From NCBI RefSeq assembly GCF_003047105.1, contig NZ_CP028475.1, positions 186,001 to 250,000 on the forward strand: DNA of 64,000 nt, written 5' to 3'. Shown one piece after another: positions 18,929 to 27,736 of the stretch. This stretch comes from Celeribacter baekdonensis (lineage in GTDB: Bacteria; Pseudomonadota; Alphaproteobacteria; Rhodobacterales; Rhodobacteraceae). Below the pieces are notes generated by a model. That model was not told the DNA's origin, did not search any database, and was given only the letters and a program-made list of their open reading frames with translations. How positions within the stretch are numbered: the stretch's first letter is position 1; each line of letters begins with the position of its first letter. A program made the position numbers and the translations under genes.

Positions 18929-20515
18929 TTAAGATTTGGCGTGTTTGATCTCGGCCTGCGCGCCCAAGCTGTTGGCGAGCGATTGAAACCGGGCCTGTGC
19001 CACTTCGCCAAACAGGTCTTCGGCCTCTGGGCGCAGGGTCAGGATCAGCACTTTCTTTTTCGGAAAATAGTCGAGTTTGGCCAGCTCATCGGGGGCTTCA
19101 AACGCGAACATCGCGCCAAAACGCATGGCTTTGCCCAAGACCTCGGCATCACGGATGTCTTTGTCTGGCAGCATTGCAATCAGATCGGCAAAGGGCGTGC
19201 CATCGCGCGAATTCTTGTAGCGATGCAACAAGGCCAACCCAAGGAATATCCGTTCATTGTGGGTCAGCCCACCAAGGTTGGCACGGGTCGCATTGTCAAA
19301 ACACACCTCAGCCCGGTAGTCGGGATGCGCGCGCCATGTCACGTCATGCAACAGGCAAGCGGCGCGCACGATGCGCATTTTTTCATATTGGCGGGCGCGG
19401 AACATCGGTTCGATGAAGCGGTGCAAGCGCTTGCCAAATCCGGGCGTGCGCGCGTCTTTCATTTCGGAAAAACGACAGGCCTCGATCAACGGGTCACGGG
19501 CGCGGATTTGGTCAGGCATTTGCTCATACAAAAGCCCCTCGCGGATACCGTAGGACGAGATGCAAATCTCTTTTGGATGAAAGGCATGGACCAATTGGCG
19601 CAGCACTTCCGAGGCGATCGGAACAAGGCTCATCCGCGCCGATGAGGTGCCAGTTTTGGCGCGCAATTCATCCATATTGCTTTTGCGAATAAATTTGATC
19701 GTGTCTGTGACCGCCCGGCTCGACATCCGGTATTCGTGCAACACATGTAGCGGATAATTGCGCCGTTCCATGTCGATCCGCGCAATCGCCCGCCATGAGC
19801 CGCCGACCAGATAAATCCGTTTGTGATCCTTGCCCATTTTGGCAACGAGATCGGCCATGATCGGGGTGATATGGTCCTTAAGACCGGTGCGCCCGCCTTT
19901 GAGCCCCTGAAGTTTCAGCGGCCCAAGCGGCGAGGTCAAACGTTTGCCAACGGTGCCGCCTGTGACGACCGCAAGCTCCATTGAAGAGCCGCCAATGTCA
20001 CAGACCAACCCATCCGCCTCGGGCCAGCCCAGCAAGACGCCCTGTGCCGACAGCCGCGCCTCTTCTTCGCCGTCAATCACCCAAAGGCTGAGGCCGGTCT
20101 CCCGCTCAATCTCCTCCCGAAAAGCAGGACCGTCCTCAGCCTCCCGCACAGCAGCCGTCGCAACGGCTGTGAGCGGGGGGATTCCCATGCCTTGGGCCAA
20201 TTTTTGAAACCGCCGGATGGCGACCATGGCCCGCAATTTGCCTTCGGGGTTCAATCGACCGGTTTCCCGCAATCCCGCGCCCAATCCACACATGATTTTC
20301 TCATTGTAGAAATAGGCCGGACTGCGCGCCGCACCGTCAAAGACGACAAGGCGCACGGAGTTTGATCCGACATCAACCACGCCCACACGAGACAAGGCCC
20401 GCGCCTCTTCGTCGAGAAACAGAGGGCGGCCAAAGACGCCCCAATCCTGTTGCTCCGCGCCAGACTGGGCGGCATCCGTCGATGTGGTCAAAGTGTATCC
20501 CCTAGCTTCGCTCAA
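18929..20515 (-). CDS. ppx: Ppx/GppA exopolyphosphatase
   Basis: 528 residues. The ASKHA-fold phosphate loop VGVVDVGSNSVRLVVFDGA, the catalytic region AVREAEDGPAFREEIERETG, and VCDIGGSSMELAVV are all present, followed by a C-terminal HD-like helical domain. It hydrolyses inorganic polyphosphate and/or pppGpp. A PPK2 kinase is encoded 10 kb away (29900). Hda is encoded next upstream on the same strand. Confidence 0.9.
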   Translation of the reverse strand: MSEARGYTLTTSTDAAQSGAEQQDWGVFGRPLFLDEEARALSRVGVVDVGSNSVRLVVFDGAARSPAYFYNEKIMCGLGAGLRETGRLNPEGKLRAMVAIRRFQKLAQGMGIPPLTAVATAAVREAEDGPAFREEIERETGLSLWVIDGEEEARLSAQGVLLGWPEADGLVCDIGGSSMELAVVTGGTVGKRLTSPLGPLKLQGLKGGRTGLKDHITPIMADLVAKMGKDHKRIYLVGGSWRAIARIDMERRNYPLHVLHEYRMSSRAVTDTIKFIRKSNMDELRAKTGTSSARMSLVPIASEVLRQLVHAFHPKEICISSYGIREGLLYEQMPDQIRARDPLIEACRFSEMKDARTPGFGKRLHRFIEPMFRARQYEKMRIVRAACLLHDVTWRAHPDYRAEVCFDNATRANLGGLTHNERIFLGLALLHRYKNSRDGTPFADLIAMLPDKDIRDAEVLGKAMRFGAMFAFEAPDELAKLDYFPKKKVLILTLRPEAEDLFGEVAQARFQSLANSLGAQAEIKHAKS

Positions 20516-20585
20516 GACAGTGCCAAATGCGATGGGGTCCTGTCAATTGCTTGAAATCTGTGCAGAAAAGAAAACGGGTTTGGAA

Positions 20586-21269
20586 TTAGGCCTCGGGGTC
20601 CAAAATCCGCGCCGCAAGGGCGCGCGAAATCGGCTTTCCGGCACGCAGGGCCTCGCGGTCCAGAGCCTCAACAATGTCGCGCACCGCAGCGGCCGACCGT
20701 TCCATGCGTTTGACCAGCCATGTGATCAGAGCCTCGGGCACGATAAGTTGGCGGTCCTCAAATTGCTTGACCAAAAGCACGGTCAGCAACATGTCATCGG
20801 GCGGCTCGATTTGCGCCACGGGGGTGCCTTGCATCCGGGAGGCCAGATCGGGCAGGGTCAGGGTCCAACGGTTTGGAGCCGTGCGCGCGGTGAGCAAAAG
20901 TCGCCCGCCCTCGGCCAAAGTCAGATTGTGCAGGTGAAACAACGCCTCTTCGGTCGCGCGGGCATTGGGCAGATCGGACAGTCGATCGACATCCTCGACC
21001 ACAACACATCTGCGCGCAGCGAGGGCGGGGATGTCGGCCTCTGCCAACGTCGATGGGGCGAGAACCACGGCATCGCGGTCCTTCGCCCAGACCTGTGCCA
21101 TATGGGTTTTGCCCGCGCCTGCCGGGCCGATCAGGACCAGTTTGCCCGAGGGCCATGTGTCCACCGCATCCAATGTGGCCAGCGCCAGCATATTGGAAGG
21201 GGCAACGAAAAACGCATCCCGCCCCAGCGCTTCGCGGGCTGGCAAGTCCAAGGTGAGCTGTTCGGCCAT
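20586..21269 (-). CDS. hdaA: DnaA-homologue regulatory protein HdaA
   Basis: 227 residues. The N-terminus MAEQLTLDLP contains a sliding-clamp-binding motif, followed by a single AAA+ domain with Walker A GPAGAGKTH and Walker B-like CVVVEDVDR. There is no DnaA domain IV, so it is the Hda type that promotes DnaA-ATP hydrolysis with the clamp after replication starts. It lies 3 bases downstream of the AI-2E exporter gene on the same strand, an arrangement common in alphaproteobacteria. Confidence 0.88.
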   Translation of the reverse strand: MAEQLTLDLPAREALGRDAFFVAPSNMLALATLDAVDTWPSGKLVLIGPAGAGKTHMAQVWAKDRDAVVLAPSTLAEADIPALAARRCVVVEDVDRLSDLPNARATEEALFHLHNLTLAEGGRLLLTARTAPNRWTLTLPDLASRMQGTPVAQIEPPDDMLLTVLLVKQFEDRQLIVPEALITWLVKRMERSAAAVRDIVEALDREALRAGKPISRALAARILDPEA

Positions 21270-21272
21270 GGC

Positions 21273-22385
21273 TTAGCTTTCGCCGCTGCGAGCGTCGTAT
21301 TCTGATTGGTCCTCGGGCATTGGAGCGGCCTCATCAGAGAGACCTTTGTAGAGGCGGCCCTCACGGTATTGATCCGTGGCAAACCGGGCGATCACACCGA
21401 GCGCTGCGGCAAGCGGTACGGCCACCAACATGCCGACAAAGCCAAACACCGTGCCAAAGGCAGACAGCGCAAAGATCAGCCACACCGGGTGCAAGCCGAC
21501 GGAAGAGCCGACCAAATTGGGGGTTAGGATATTGCCCTCAACGAATTGCCCAAAGACAAAAATGCCAACCACGGCGGCGATCCAATACCATTCACCCCAA
21601 AACTGAAACAGCGCCAAACCGATAGCCAAAACGCCACCCACGGCGACGCCGACATAGGGGATAAAGGTCAAAATCCCGGCAATCGCGCCCGCGACAAGGC
21701 CGAATTTCAACCCCACCAGCATCAGGCTCGTGGCATAAAACGTCCCCAAAATGAGGCAGACTGTGCCTTGGCCGCGAATGAACGAGGCCAGTGTGCGATC
21801 AATATCAGAGGCGAGATTGCGGATCACCGGTGCGTAATCGCGTGGCAACAGCTTGTCGACTTCGGCGACCATGCGGTCCCAGTCGAGCAACAGATAAAAG
21901 GTGATCACCGGCACCAAGACGAGCAGCACTGCGACGTTAAACACGCTCATCGCCGAGGATAAAACAGAGGACAAAAGCTCTCCGCCCTTTGATCTGATCG
22001 CTTCACCGATCTGCAACAGCGTTTGGTGCAATTGCGAGTTTTCATCCAGTAAAACCGGGAACTTCGCGGTTAAAAAGCTCTGGAGATTGTCAAAAAGCTC
22101 TGGCGCTGTATCGACCAAATCGGTTGATTGCCGCACCAGAGTCGGCAACACCACCAAGGCGGCCAGCACGAATAAAATGACGGCGCTTAGGGTGATCGTC
22201 AATGTCGCGGCAACACGGCTCAGCCCCCATGACTCAAGCCGATCCGCCACCGGATCAAGCATATAGGCCACGGCCATACCGAGAACGAAGGGCAAAATCA
22301 CATCGCCGAGCAACCACAGCACGGCAAAGAACCCTGCTGCTGCAAAGCCCCAGTATTTCATCTGATCACGGACTGGTAACGCCAT
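21273..22385 (-). CDS. AI-2E/PerM-family membrane transporter
   Basis: 370 residues with about eight membrane helices and the family pattern AGAIAGILTFIPYVGVAVGGVL and FVEGNILTPNLVGSSVGLHPVW. Members export signals or exchange ions; the substrate is unknown. Its 3' end lies 3 bases from hdaA, so the two are likely one transcript. Confidence 0.88.
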   Translation of the reverse strand: MALPVRDQMKYWGFAAAGFFAVLWLLGDVILPFVLGMAVAYMLDPVADRLESWGLSRVAATLTITLSAVILFVLAALVVLPTLVRQSTDLVDTAPELFDNLQSFLTAKFPVLLDENSQLHQTLLQIGEAIRSKGGELLSSVLSSAMSVFNVAVLLVLVPVITFYLLLDWDRMVAEVDKLLPRDYAPVIRNLASDIDRTLASFIRGQGTVCLILGTFYATSLMLVGLKFGLVAGAIAGILTFIPYVGVAVGGVLAIGLALFQFWGEWYWIAAVVGIFVFGQFVEGNILTPNLVGSSVGLHPVWLIFALSAFGTVFGFVGMLVAVPLAAALGVIARFATDQYREGRLYKGLSDEAAPMPEDQSEYDARSGES

Positions 22386-22609
22386 AGTATCCCTTTGGTG
22401 TCGCTTTGCTTTCTTTCCATATCGCCCGAGACGGGGCGGGTTTCAAGGGGAAGAGACGGGGTCAAAACGGCCTTTCCCCTGCCCCGTAGGGGGCAAAGAG
22501 GGGCCAGAACTGCGGAAGAACAGGCATTTGCCTGCCGCTTTGGCTTGTGTGGTCCAAGGTGATCGCTTAGACCGAAGCAAACCTGATCATCACTTGAGGG
22601 CATCTCCGC

Positions 22610-23947
22610 ATGCGTCTGTCGCGCTATTTTCTCCCGGTACTGAAAGAAACGCCGTCTGAGGCTCAAATCGTCTCGCACCGTCTGATGTTGCGCGCGGGCA
22701 TGATCCGCCAACAGGCGGCTGGGATCTATTCTTGGTTGCCTCTGGGCTACAAGGTCCTGAAAAAAGTGGAGCAAATCGTCCACGAAGAGCAACAGCGCGC
22801 GGGTCACATCCCACTGTTGATGCCGACGTTGCAACCGGCTGATTTGTGGCGCGAAAGCGGCCGCTATGATGACTACGGCGAAGAGATGTTGCGCATCACC
22901 GACCGTCATGGTCGCGATATGCTTTACGGGCCGACCAACGAGGAGGTGATCACTGACATCTTCCGCTCTTATGTGCGCAGTTACAAAGACTTGCCGCTCA
23001 CACTTTACCACATTCAGTGGAAATTCCGCGACGAAGTTCGCCCGCGCTTTGGCGTGATGCGGGGCCGCGAATTTCTGATGAAAGACGGGTATAATTTCGA
23101 TCTGACTGTTGAAGATGCGATGCATGCCTATAACCGCCATTTGGTCAGCTACATCCGCACCTATGAACGTATGGGGCTACAGGCGATTCCGATGCGTGCC
23201 GACTCCGGTCCGATCGGCGGTGATGACACGCATGAGTTCCTCGTCTTGGCCGACACCGGCGAATCCGAGGTGTTTTATGATGTCGCCGTCACCGACATCA
23301 AACTCGGCAAACGCGAGATTGATTACGACAGCCACGAAGCCTGTCACGCGGTGATGGAAGAGTTCACCTCGCTTTACGCCCGTACTGATGAAACCCATGA
23401 CGCCGCCCTGTTTGAACAGGTTCCCGAAGAGCGCCGTCGCGTGGCGCGGGGCATCGAAGTCGGTCAGATTTTCTTCTTTGGCACCAAATATTCCGAAGCC
23501 ATGGGCGCGACCGTCCAAGGCCCGGATGGCAAACCGACCCCGGTCCAGATGGGGTCGCACGGCATTGGCGTGTCCCGTCTTTTGGGCGCGTTGATTGAGG
23601 CCAATCACGACGACAAGGGCATCATCTGGCCCGAAGGCGTGACCCCGTTCCATGTTGGTATCGTCAACCTGAAACAGGGCGATGCGGAGGCGGATGGCGC
23701 CTGTGAGGCGCTCTATAAATCCTTTGAGGCGCTTGGGCTTGAGCCTTTGTATGATGACCGCGACGAACGCGCGGGCGGCAAATTTGCCACCATGGACATC
23801 ATCGGCCTGCCGTGGCGGATCACCGTTGGCCCGCGTGGTTTGAAAAACGGTGTCGTCGAAGTCACCTCGCGCCGCACAGGCGAGAGCGAAGAGATGACAC
23901 CGGAATTGGCCATCGCGAAAATTGCTAAAATTTACGCGGATTTGTAA
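22610..23947 (+). CDS. proS: Prolyl-tRNA synthetase, short (prokaryote-type without editing domain)
   Basis: 445 residues, the length of the alphaproteobacterial form that lacks the YbaK-like INS editing insert. Class II motifs are visible: motif 1 region [20 protein letters not shown], motif 2 [20 protein letters not shown], motif 3 [15 protein letters not shown]. It charges tRNA-Pro. Its 3' end, including the stop codon, is the first copy of a 34-bp tandem repeat (23915-24016). Confidence 0.96.
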   Translation: MRLSRYFLPVLKETPSEAQIVSHRLMLRAGMIRQQAAGIYSWLPLGYKVLKKVEQIVHEEQQRAGHIPLLMPTLQPADLWRESGRYDDYGEEMLRITDRHGRDMLYGPTNEEVITDIFRSYVRSYKDLPLTLYHIQWKFRDEVRPRFGVMRGREFLMKDGYNFDLTVEDAMHAYNRHLVSYIRTYERMGLQAIPMRADSGPIGGDDTHEFLVLADTGESEVFYDVAVTDIKLGKREIDYDSHEACHAVMEEFTSLYARTDETHDAALFEQVPEERRRVARGIEVGQIFFFGTKYSEAMGATVQGPDGKPTPVQMGSHGIGVSRLLGALIEANHDDKGIIWPEGVTPFHVGIVNLKQGDAEADGACEALYKSFEALGLEPLYDDRDERAGGKFATMDIIGLPWRITVGPRGLKNGVVEVTSRRTGESEEMTPELAIAKIAKIYADL

Positions 23948-24016
23948 GGCGAAAATTGCTAAAATTTACGCGGATCTGTAAGGCGAAAATTGCTAAAATG
24001 GACACGGATCTGTAAG
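23915..24016 (+). repeat. Three 34-bp tandem repeats overlapping the 3' end and stop codon of proS
   Basis: Copies lie at 23915-23948, 23949-23982 and 23983-24016, each beginning gcgaaaattgctaaaa and ending with a TAAG that holds a stop. Copies 1 and 2 differ at one base. Copy 3 differs from copy 2 at three bases (tggacacgg for tttacgcgg). Copy 1 encodes the last residues [10 protein letters not shown] of ProS. Because 34 is not a multiple of 3, the extra copies are out of frame and lie after the stop. Confidence 0.95.
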
Positions 24017-24155
24017 CGCTGATCCTTGGCGCAATAGGCAAGAAGTCGCGGTTTTGATCAACGGGGGCGGGGACATGTTTGTCTTACGCCCCCGAATCCT
24101 TTTACCCTTCGCTATGACCCTCACGTCAGATGGGGGCGAGGCAGAGGAGCGCGAC

Positions 24156-24665
24156 ATGATCGTCAAAACACTCACACTTGTGGGTGGCCTGTTCGGGGCT
24201 GCCATTGTTTCCCAGTTTCCTGAGTTTTCCCAACAATATACCCAAAGGCTCGGCGGTCAGGTGGATGCCTTGGCCGTTGTGATCACGGATTTTGACGCCT
24301 CGGCGCAAAAGGCCGATATGACGCGTGAGGATGCACTGGCCTCGATGGGCGGGTCGGTGTTTTTGGAAAACCGTCGCCGCGATATGCGCACCACATTCGC
24401 CCGCTATGATCGCTTGTCAGAAGACCTGACCATGCTGCGCGATGCCTCGCCTCTGGAACGTCTGACTATGCCGCAGCGTATCGCCGACGTCGAATTGGCG
24501 CGCACCACCTGGGACAATTTTGTGCCCGCCATGCCGCTGTCCGTGGCGGGTGGCCTGTCCGCGCTGATCGGATATGTTGCAGGATGGGGCGGTGTGTTTG
24601 CCGTGTTGTGGCTGTTGGCCTGGCCCTTTAAGCGCCGCAAATCCAAAGATGGGCTGACATTTTAA
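24156..24665 (+). CDS. DUF2937-like membrane protein
   Basis: 169 residues from the ATG at 24156 (MIVKTLTLVGGLFGAAIVSQ). An N-terminal helix near residues 5-20, a periplasmic helical part, and a C-terminal membrane pair (LSVAGGLSALIGYVAGWGG, FAVLWLLAWPF) followed by a basic tail match DUF2937 proteins. Function unknown. An upstream in-frame extension to 24054 lacks a good ribosome site. Confidence 0.8.
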   Translation: MIVKTLTLVGGLFGAAIVSQFPEFSQQYTQRLGGQVDALAVVITDFDASAQKADMTREDALASMGGSVFLENRRRDMRTTFARYDRLSEDLTMLRDASPLERLTMPQRIADVELARTTWDNFVPAMPLSVAGGLSALIGYVAGWGGVFAVLWLLAWPFKRRKSKDGLTF

Positions 24666-24782
24666 TCCGCGTTTATATCGCACTGTTCACGCAGCTGTTT
24701 GGTCCAAAATCCGTGCGGGCGCTTGACCTTTGCCCTGTCAAAGGGAATGGTCTGGCAACTTTGAACGGAGCCCTATCGGACC

Positions 24783-26078
24783 ATGACACAGGCCAAATCA
24801 ACCAAGCCCTTCTCGCGTTTTGAGTGGAAAATCGCATGGGCCTATTTGCGGGCCCGGCGAGAAGAGGGCGGCGTCTCGGTGATGACGTGGATCTCTTTGA
24901 TCGGCATCACTTTGGCGGTGGCGGCGCTGATCATCACGCTGGCCGTGCGCACCGGGTTTCGCGATGAATTCGTCGCCACGATCCTCGGCTCCAACGCCCA
25001 TGTGACGGTCTATTCCTCGATCTATGTCGATGAGGCGGGCCAAACCGCGCGCACCATTCCGGACTATGCGCAATGGGCGACATCGCTTGCGGCCGTGCCC
25101 GGCGTCACCCGCGCAGCACCTTTGGTGAAGGGACAGGTTTTGGCCTCGTTCAACGGCAACAACGCCGGGGTTGAGATTTACGGCATCGCCCCAGCGGACC
25201 TGATGACCATCCCCCGCGTGGCGATCACTCCGGACGAACAGTGGGGCGATGTCACCCGCTTCAGTGAGGGCGTTGCCATAGGCTCCGGTGTGGCGCGCGA
25301 ATTGGGCGTGACGGTTGGCGATAAGATCAAATTGATTTCGCCCGACGGGGCCAAAACCGCCTTTGGCACAAGCCCGCGCGTGTCCTCTTTCGATGTCGTC
25401 TATGTCTTTTCCGCGGGCCGCTATGACATTGATAAAACACGGGTTTACCTGCCATTCGGGCAGGCGCAAACTTATTTCAACCGGGGCGACACTGCCGATG
25501 AGATCGAGGTCATGGTGACCCACCCCGAAGCGGTCGATGAGATGACCCTTCCATTGCTGCAAGCGGTAGGGGAGCGCGGGCTGGTGTGGACGTGGCGCGA
25601 TGCCTCGGGATCGTTCCTGCGCGCGCTTGATATTGAGGACAATGTGATGTTCGTCATCCTTTCAGTCCTTGTGTTGATTGCGGCGATGAATATCGTGTCC
25701 GGCCTGATCATGCTGGTCAAAAACAAAGGCCGCGACATCGGCATTTTGCGCACGATTGGTCTCACTGAGGCCTCCGTTTTGCGGATCTTTTTCATCTGCG
25801 GTTCGCTGACGGGGGTGGTCGGTACGCTGTTTGGTGTGCTTATTGGCGCGCTGTTTGCCATCTACATTGATCAAATCATGTCTTTTGTGAATTGGATGAA
25901 TGGCGGCGGCGCGTGGGACCCGTCGATCCGGGGCATCTATGCGCTGCCGGCCGAACTACGCGCGGCGGATGTTCTCAAAGCCGTGTCGCTCTCGCTTGGC
26001 CTGTCTTTTGTGGTCACGATTTTCCCGGCGCGCCGTGCCGCGCGAATGAACCCGGTGGAGGCGCTGCGGTATGAATAA
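24783..26078 (+). CDS. lolC: Lipoprotein-releasing ABC transporter permease, LolC/LolE type
   Basis: 431 residues, full length: a cytoplasmic start ([20 protein letters not shown]), one membrane helix, a large periplasmic MacB-like domain, then three helices with [20 protein letters not shown] and the C-terminal [18 protein letters not shown]. With LolD (overlapping by 8 bases) it extracts lipoproteins from the inner membrane for LolA. Only one permease gene is present, so it probably works as a homodimer (LolF-like). Confidence 0.93.
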   Translation: MTQAKSTKPFSRFEWKIAWAYLRARREEGGVSVMTWISLIGITLAVAALIITLAVRTGFRDEFVATILGSNAHVTVYSSIYVDEAGQTARTIPDYAQWATSLAAVPGVTRAAPLVKGQVLASFNGNNAGVEIYGIAPADLMTIPRVAITPDEQWGDVTRFSEGVAIGSGVARELGVTVGDKIKLISPDGAKTAFGTSPRVSSFDVVYVFSAGRYDIDKTRVYLPFGQAQTYFNRGDTADEIEVMVTHPEAVDEMTLPLLQAVGERGLVWTWRDASGSFLRALDIEDNVMFVILSVLVLIAAMNIVSGLIMLVKNKGRDIGILRTIGLTEASVLRIFFICGSLTGVVGTLFGVLIGALFAIYIDQIMSFVNWMNGGGAWDPSIRGIYALPAELRAADVLKAVSLSLGLSFVVTIFPARRAARMNPVEALRYE

Positions 26079-26745
26079 TATGTTGGAGATCAAAGGCATC
26101 ACCAAGACCTATAACGCTGGCAAGCCAAACCAGATCGAGGTTCTGCGCGGCATTGATTTGACCATTGCGCGCGGTGAGGTCGTGGCCCTGACCGCGCCGT
26201 CGGGGGCGGGGAAATCGACGCTTTTGCACATTGCCGGGCTGTTGGATGTGCCGGATGCAGGCACGGTGACGATTGCCGGGCAGGACATGACGGGGTTGGG
26301 GGATCGTCGTCGCACCGCGATGCGGCGCGCGGGCGTTGGGTTCATCTACCAATTTCATCACCTGCTGCCGGAATTCACCGCGCTTGAAAACGTGGTCCTG
26401 CCGCAACTTGCCAATGCCGTGCCTGTGGCCGAGGCCGAGGCCCGCGCTTTGAAATTGCTCGACAAGGTCGGCATCAGTCGCCGCGCCCAACACCGCCCGG
26501 CGGAACTGTCCGGCGGCGAACAACAACGCGTGGCCTTTTGCCGGGCGCTGGCCAATGGGCCGGGGCTTTTGCTGGCCGATGAACCGACCGGGAACCTTGA
26601 TCCGACGACCTCGGATTTGGTGTTTGACGTGCTGATGGAACTGGTGCGCGACGAGGGCCTGTCGGCGCTCATCGCCACGCACAATCATGAGCTGGCGGAT
26701 AAAATGGACCGGGTGGTGAAGTTGGATATGGGGCGGGTTGTTTAG
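26071..26745 (+). CDS. lolD: Lipoprotein-releasing ABC transporter ATPase LolD
   Basis: 224 residues. Walker [10 protein letters not shown], signature [15 protein letters not shown], Walker [13 protein letters not shown] and the H-loop THNHELA are all intact, and the LolD/MacB-type pattern NVVLPQL is present. It starts inside the permease gene (8-base overlap). It powers lipoprotein release by the upstream permease. Confidence 0.95.
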   Translation: MNNMLEIKGITKTYNAGKPNQIEVLRGIDLTIARGEVVALTAPSGAGKSTLLHIAGLLDVPDAGTVTIAGQDMTGLGDRRRTAMRRAGVGFIYQFHHLLPEFTALENVVLPQLANAVPVAEAEARALKLLDKVGISRRAQHRPAELSGGEQQRVAFCRALANGPGLLLADEPTGNLDPTTSDLVFDVLMELVRDEGLSALIATHNHELADKMDRVVKLDMGRVV

Positions 26746-26838
26746 GGGGAGATTGAACGCGCTTGCACTCGTCAGTCGCTTGGGTTGACAAAATTAATAG
26801 GCTGCATTCTCCTCGCCTTGGAATTTCAGGAGATTGAC

Positions 26839-27702
26839 ATGGCTAATTTTGAGGTTGGTGGGGCTGCCTTGGGGCGGGTCCATCGCAAGGCAAATGATAA
26901 AAAGTTTTTCTGCTATTTTACCGGATTTATACAGGGCATTGTTGCGAGTGGCGGAATTGAGCCTGAGGAGGTCAAGCCACTCTTGGATCAATGTTTTGAG
27001 TTTGCGAGAAATGTTGGCGATGAGGATGCATTTGAAATAATAGAGGATTTCAATGCGGAACTTTTGGAAGCTGACAGCCTGTTTGACGCGGCTGAATATC
27101 GGATGCGAGACATTGATCCGGATTGCGAGCGGAGCGCACTAAATAGATTTTTGGGATTCTGTGCGGGGATTGCCTGCGATGACAGAATTACGCTGGCTGA
27201 GACGGAGAAGGTTATCGCCTTTGCTCAAGAGCAGCCATCAGTGTTGGAAGATGTTGGTGCGCGTGCCGTGATATCTTGCTGTGTTGATGCTGTTGAAGAT
27301 GGAGAAATTTCATCGGAAGAGTCTACGGAAATTTGCTATTCGATCTCACGGATTGTTGGTGACTGTTATGCGGATACAGGCATGTCGGCACTCGGTTCCG
27401 TTCCCGTATTTGAAGAAGCAAAAATTGACGAAATACTTGAAGGTACGAGTTTCGTTTTGACCGGTGCTTTCACGGTTTCCCCACGCCGAATTTTAGAGGA
27501 TGCCATATTGGAACGTGGAGGCCTTGTCGCAAAATCCCCAAGTGGAAAAACAGACTATTTGGTTGTTGCATCTGAGGCCTCACGGGACTGGGTCCAGACC
27601 CACAAAGGAACCAAGATCATAAAAGCCATTCAGTTGCGTGAAAAATCAGGGCAGCCCCATTTTTTGTCTGAGATGAGATTGCTCAAAATACTAGACTTGT
27701 AA
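26839..27702 (+). CDS. BRCT-domain protein of atypical composition, unknown function
   Basis: 287 residues from the ATG at 26839 (GGAG nearby). The N-terminal two thirds are acidic and helical and match no domain I know, with SGGIEPEEV and EDGEISSEESTE as possible paired helical repeats. The C-terminus is a BRCT domain: LEGTSFVLTGAFTVSPRRIL, GGLVAKSPSGKTDYLVV, like the NAD-ligase BRCT. Base composition is visibly more AT-rich than every neighbour (many AAA, ATA, TTT codons), which suggests transfer. It is followed by its own terminator. Possibly a DNA-repair or defence accessory protein. Confidence 0.75.
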   Translation: MANFEVGGAALGRVHRKANDKKFFCYFTGFIQGIVASGGIEPEEVKPLLDQCFEFARNVGDEDAFEIIEDFNAELLEADSLFDAAEYRMRDIDPDCERSALNRFLGFCAGIACDDRITLAETEKVIAFAQEQPSVLEDVGARAVISCCVDAVEDGEISSEESTEICYSISRIVGDCYADTGMSALGSVPVFEEAKIDEILEGTSFVLTGAFTVSPRRILEDAILERGGLVAKSPSGKTDYLVVASEASRDWVQTHKGTKIIKAIQLREKSGQPHFLSEMRLLKILDL

Positions 27703-27704
27703 AA

Positions 27705-27735
27705 TATTTCTCGTGAGCCGTGCTCACGAGAAATA
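27705..27735. terminator. Terminator hairpin between the BRCT gene and parE
   Basis: TTTCTCGTGAGC and its exact complement GCTCACGAGAAA are separated by 3 bases, flanked by A and T. It lies between convergent genes. Confidence 0.8.
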
Positions 27736-27736
27736 A

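Noticed and set aside
22358-23140. Long minus-strand frame across the start of proS
   Set aside because: It overlaps a clear proS gene in the opposite direction and its translation has no recognisable domain.
23915-24016. 34-bp repeats as a CRISPR array
   Set aside because: The copies are directly adjacent with no spacers, overlap the proS stop codon, and no cas genes are near.
24056-24063. TTGATCAA as an FNR box
   Set aside because: It lacks the four-base spacer of TTGAT-N4-ATCAA; only the site at 56319 matches.
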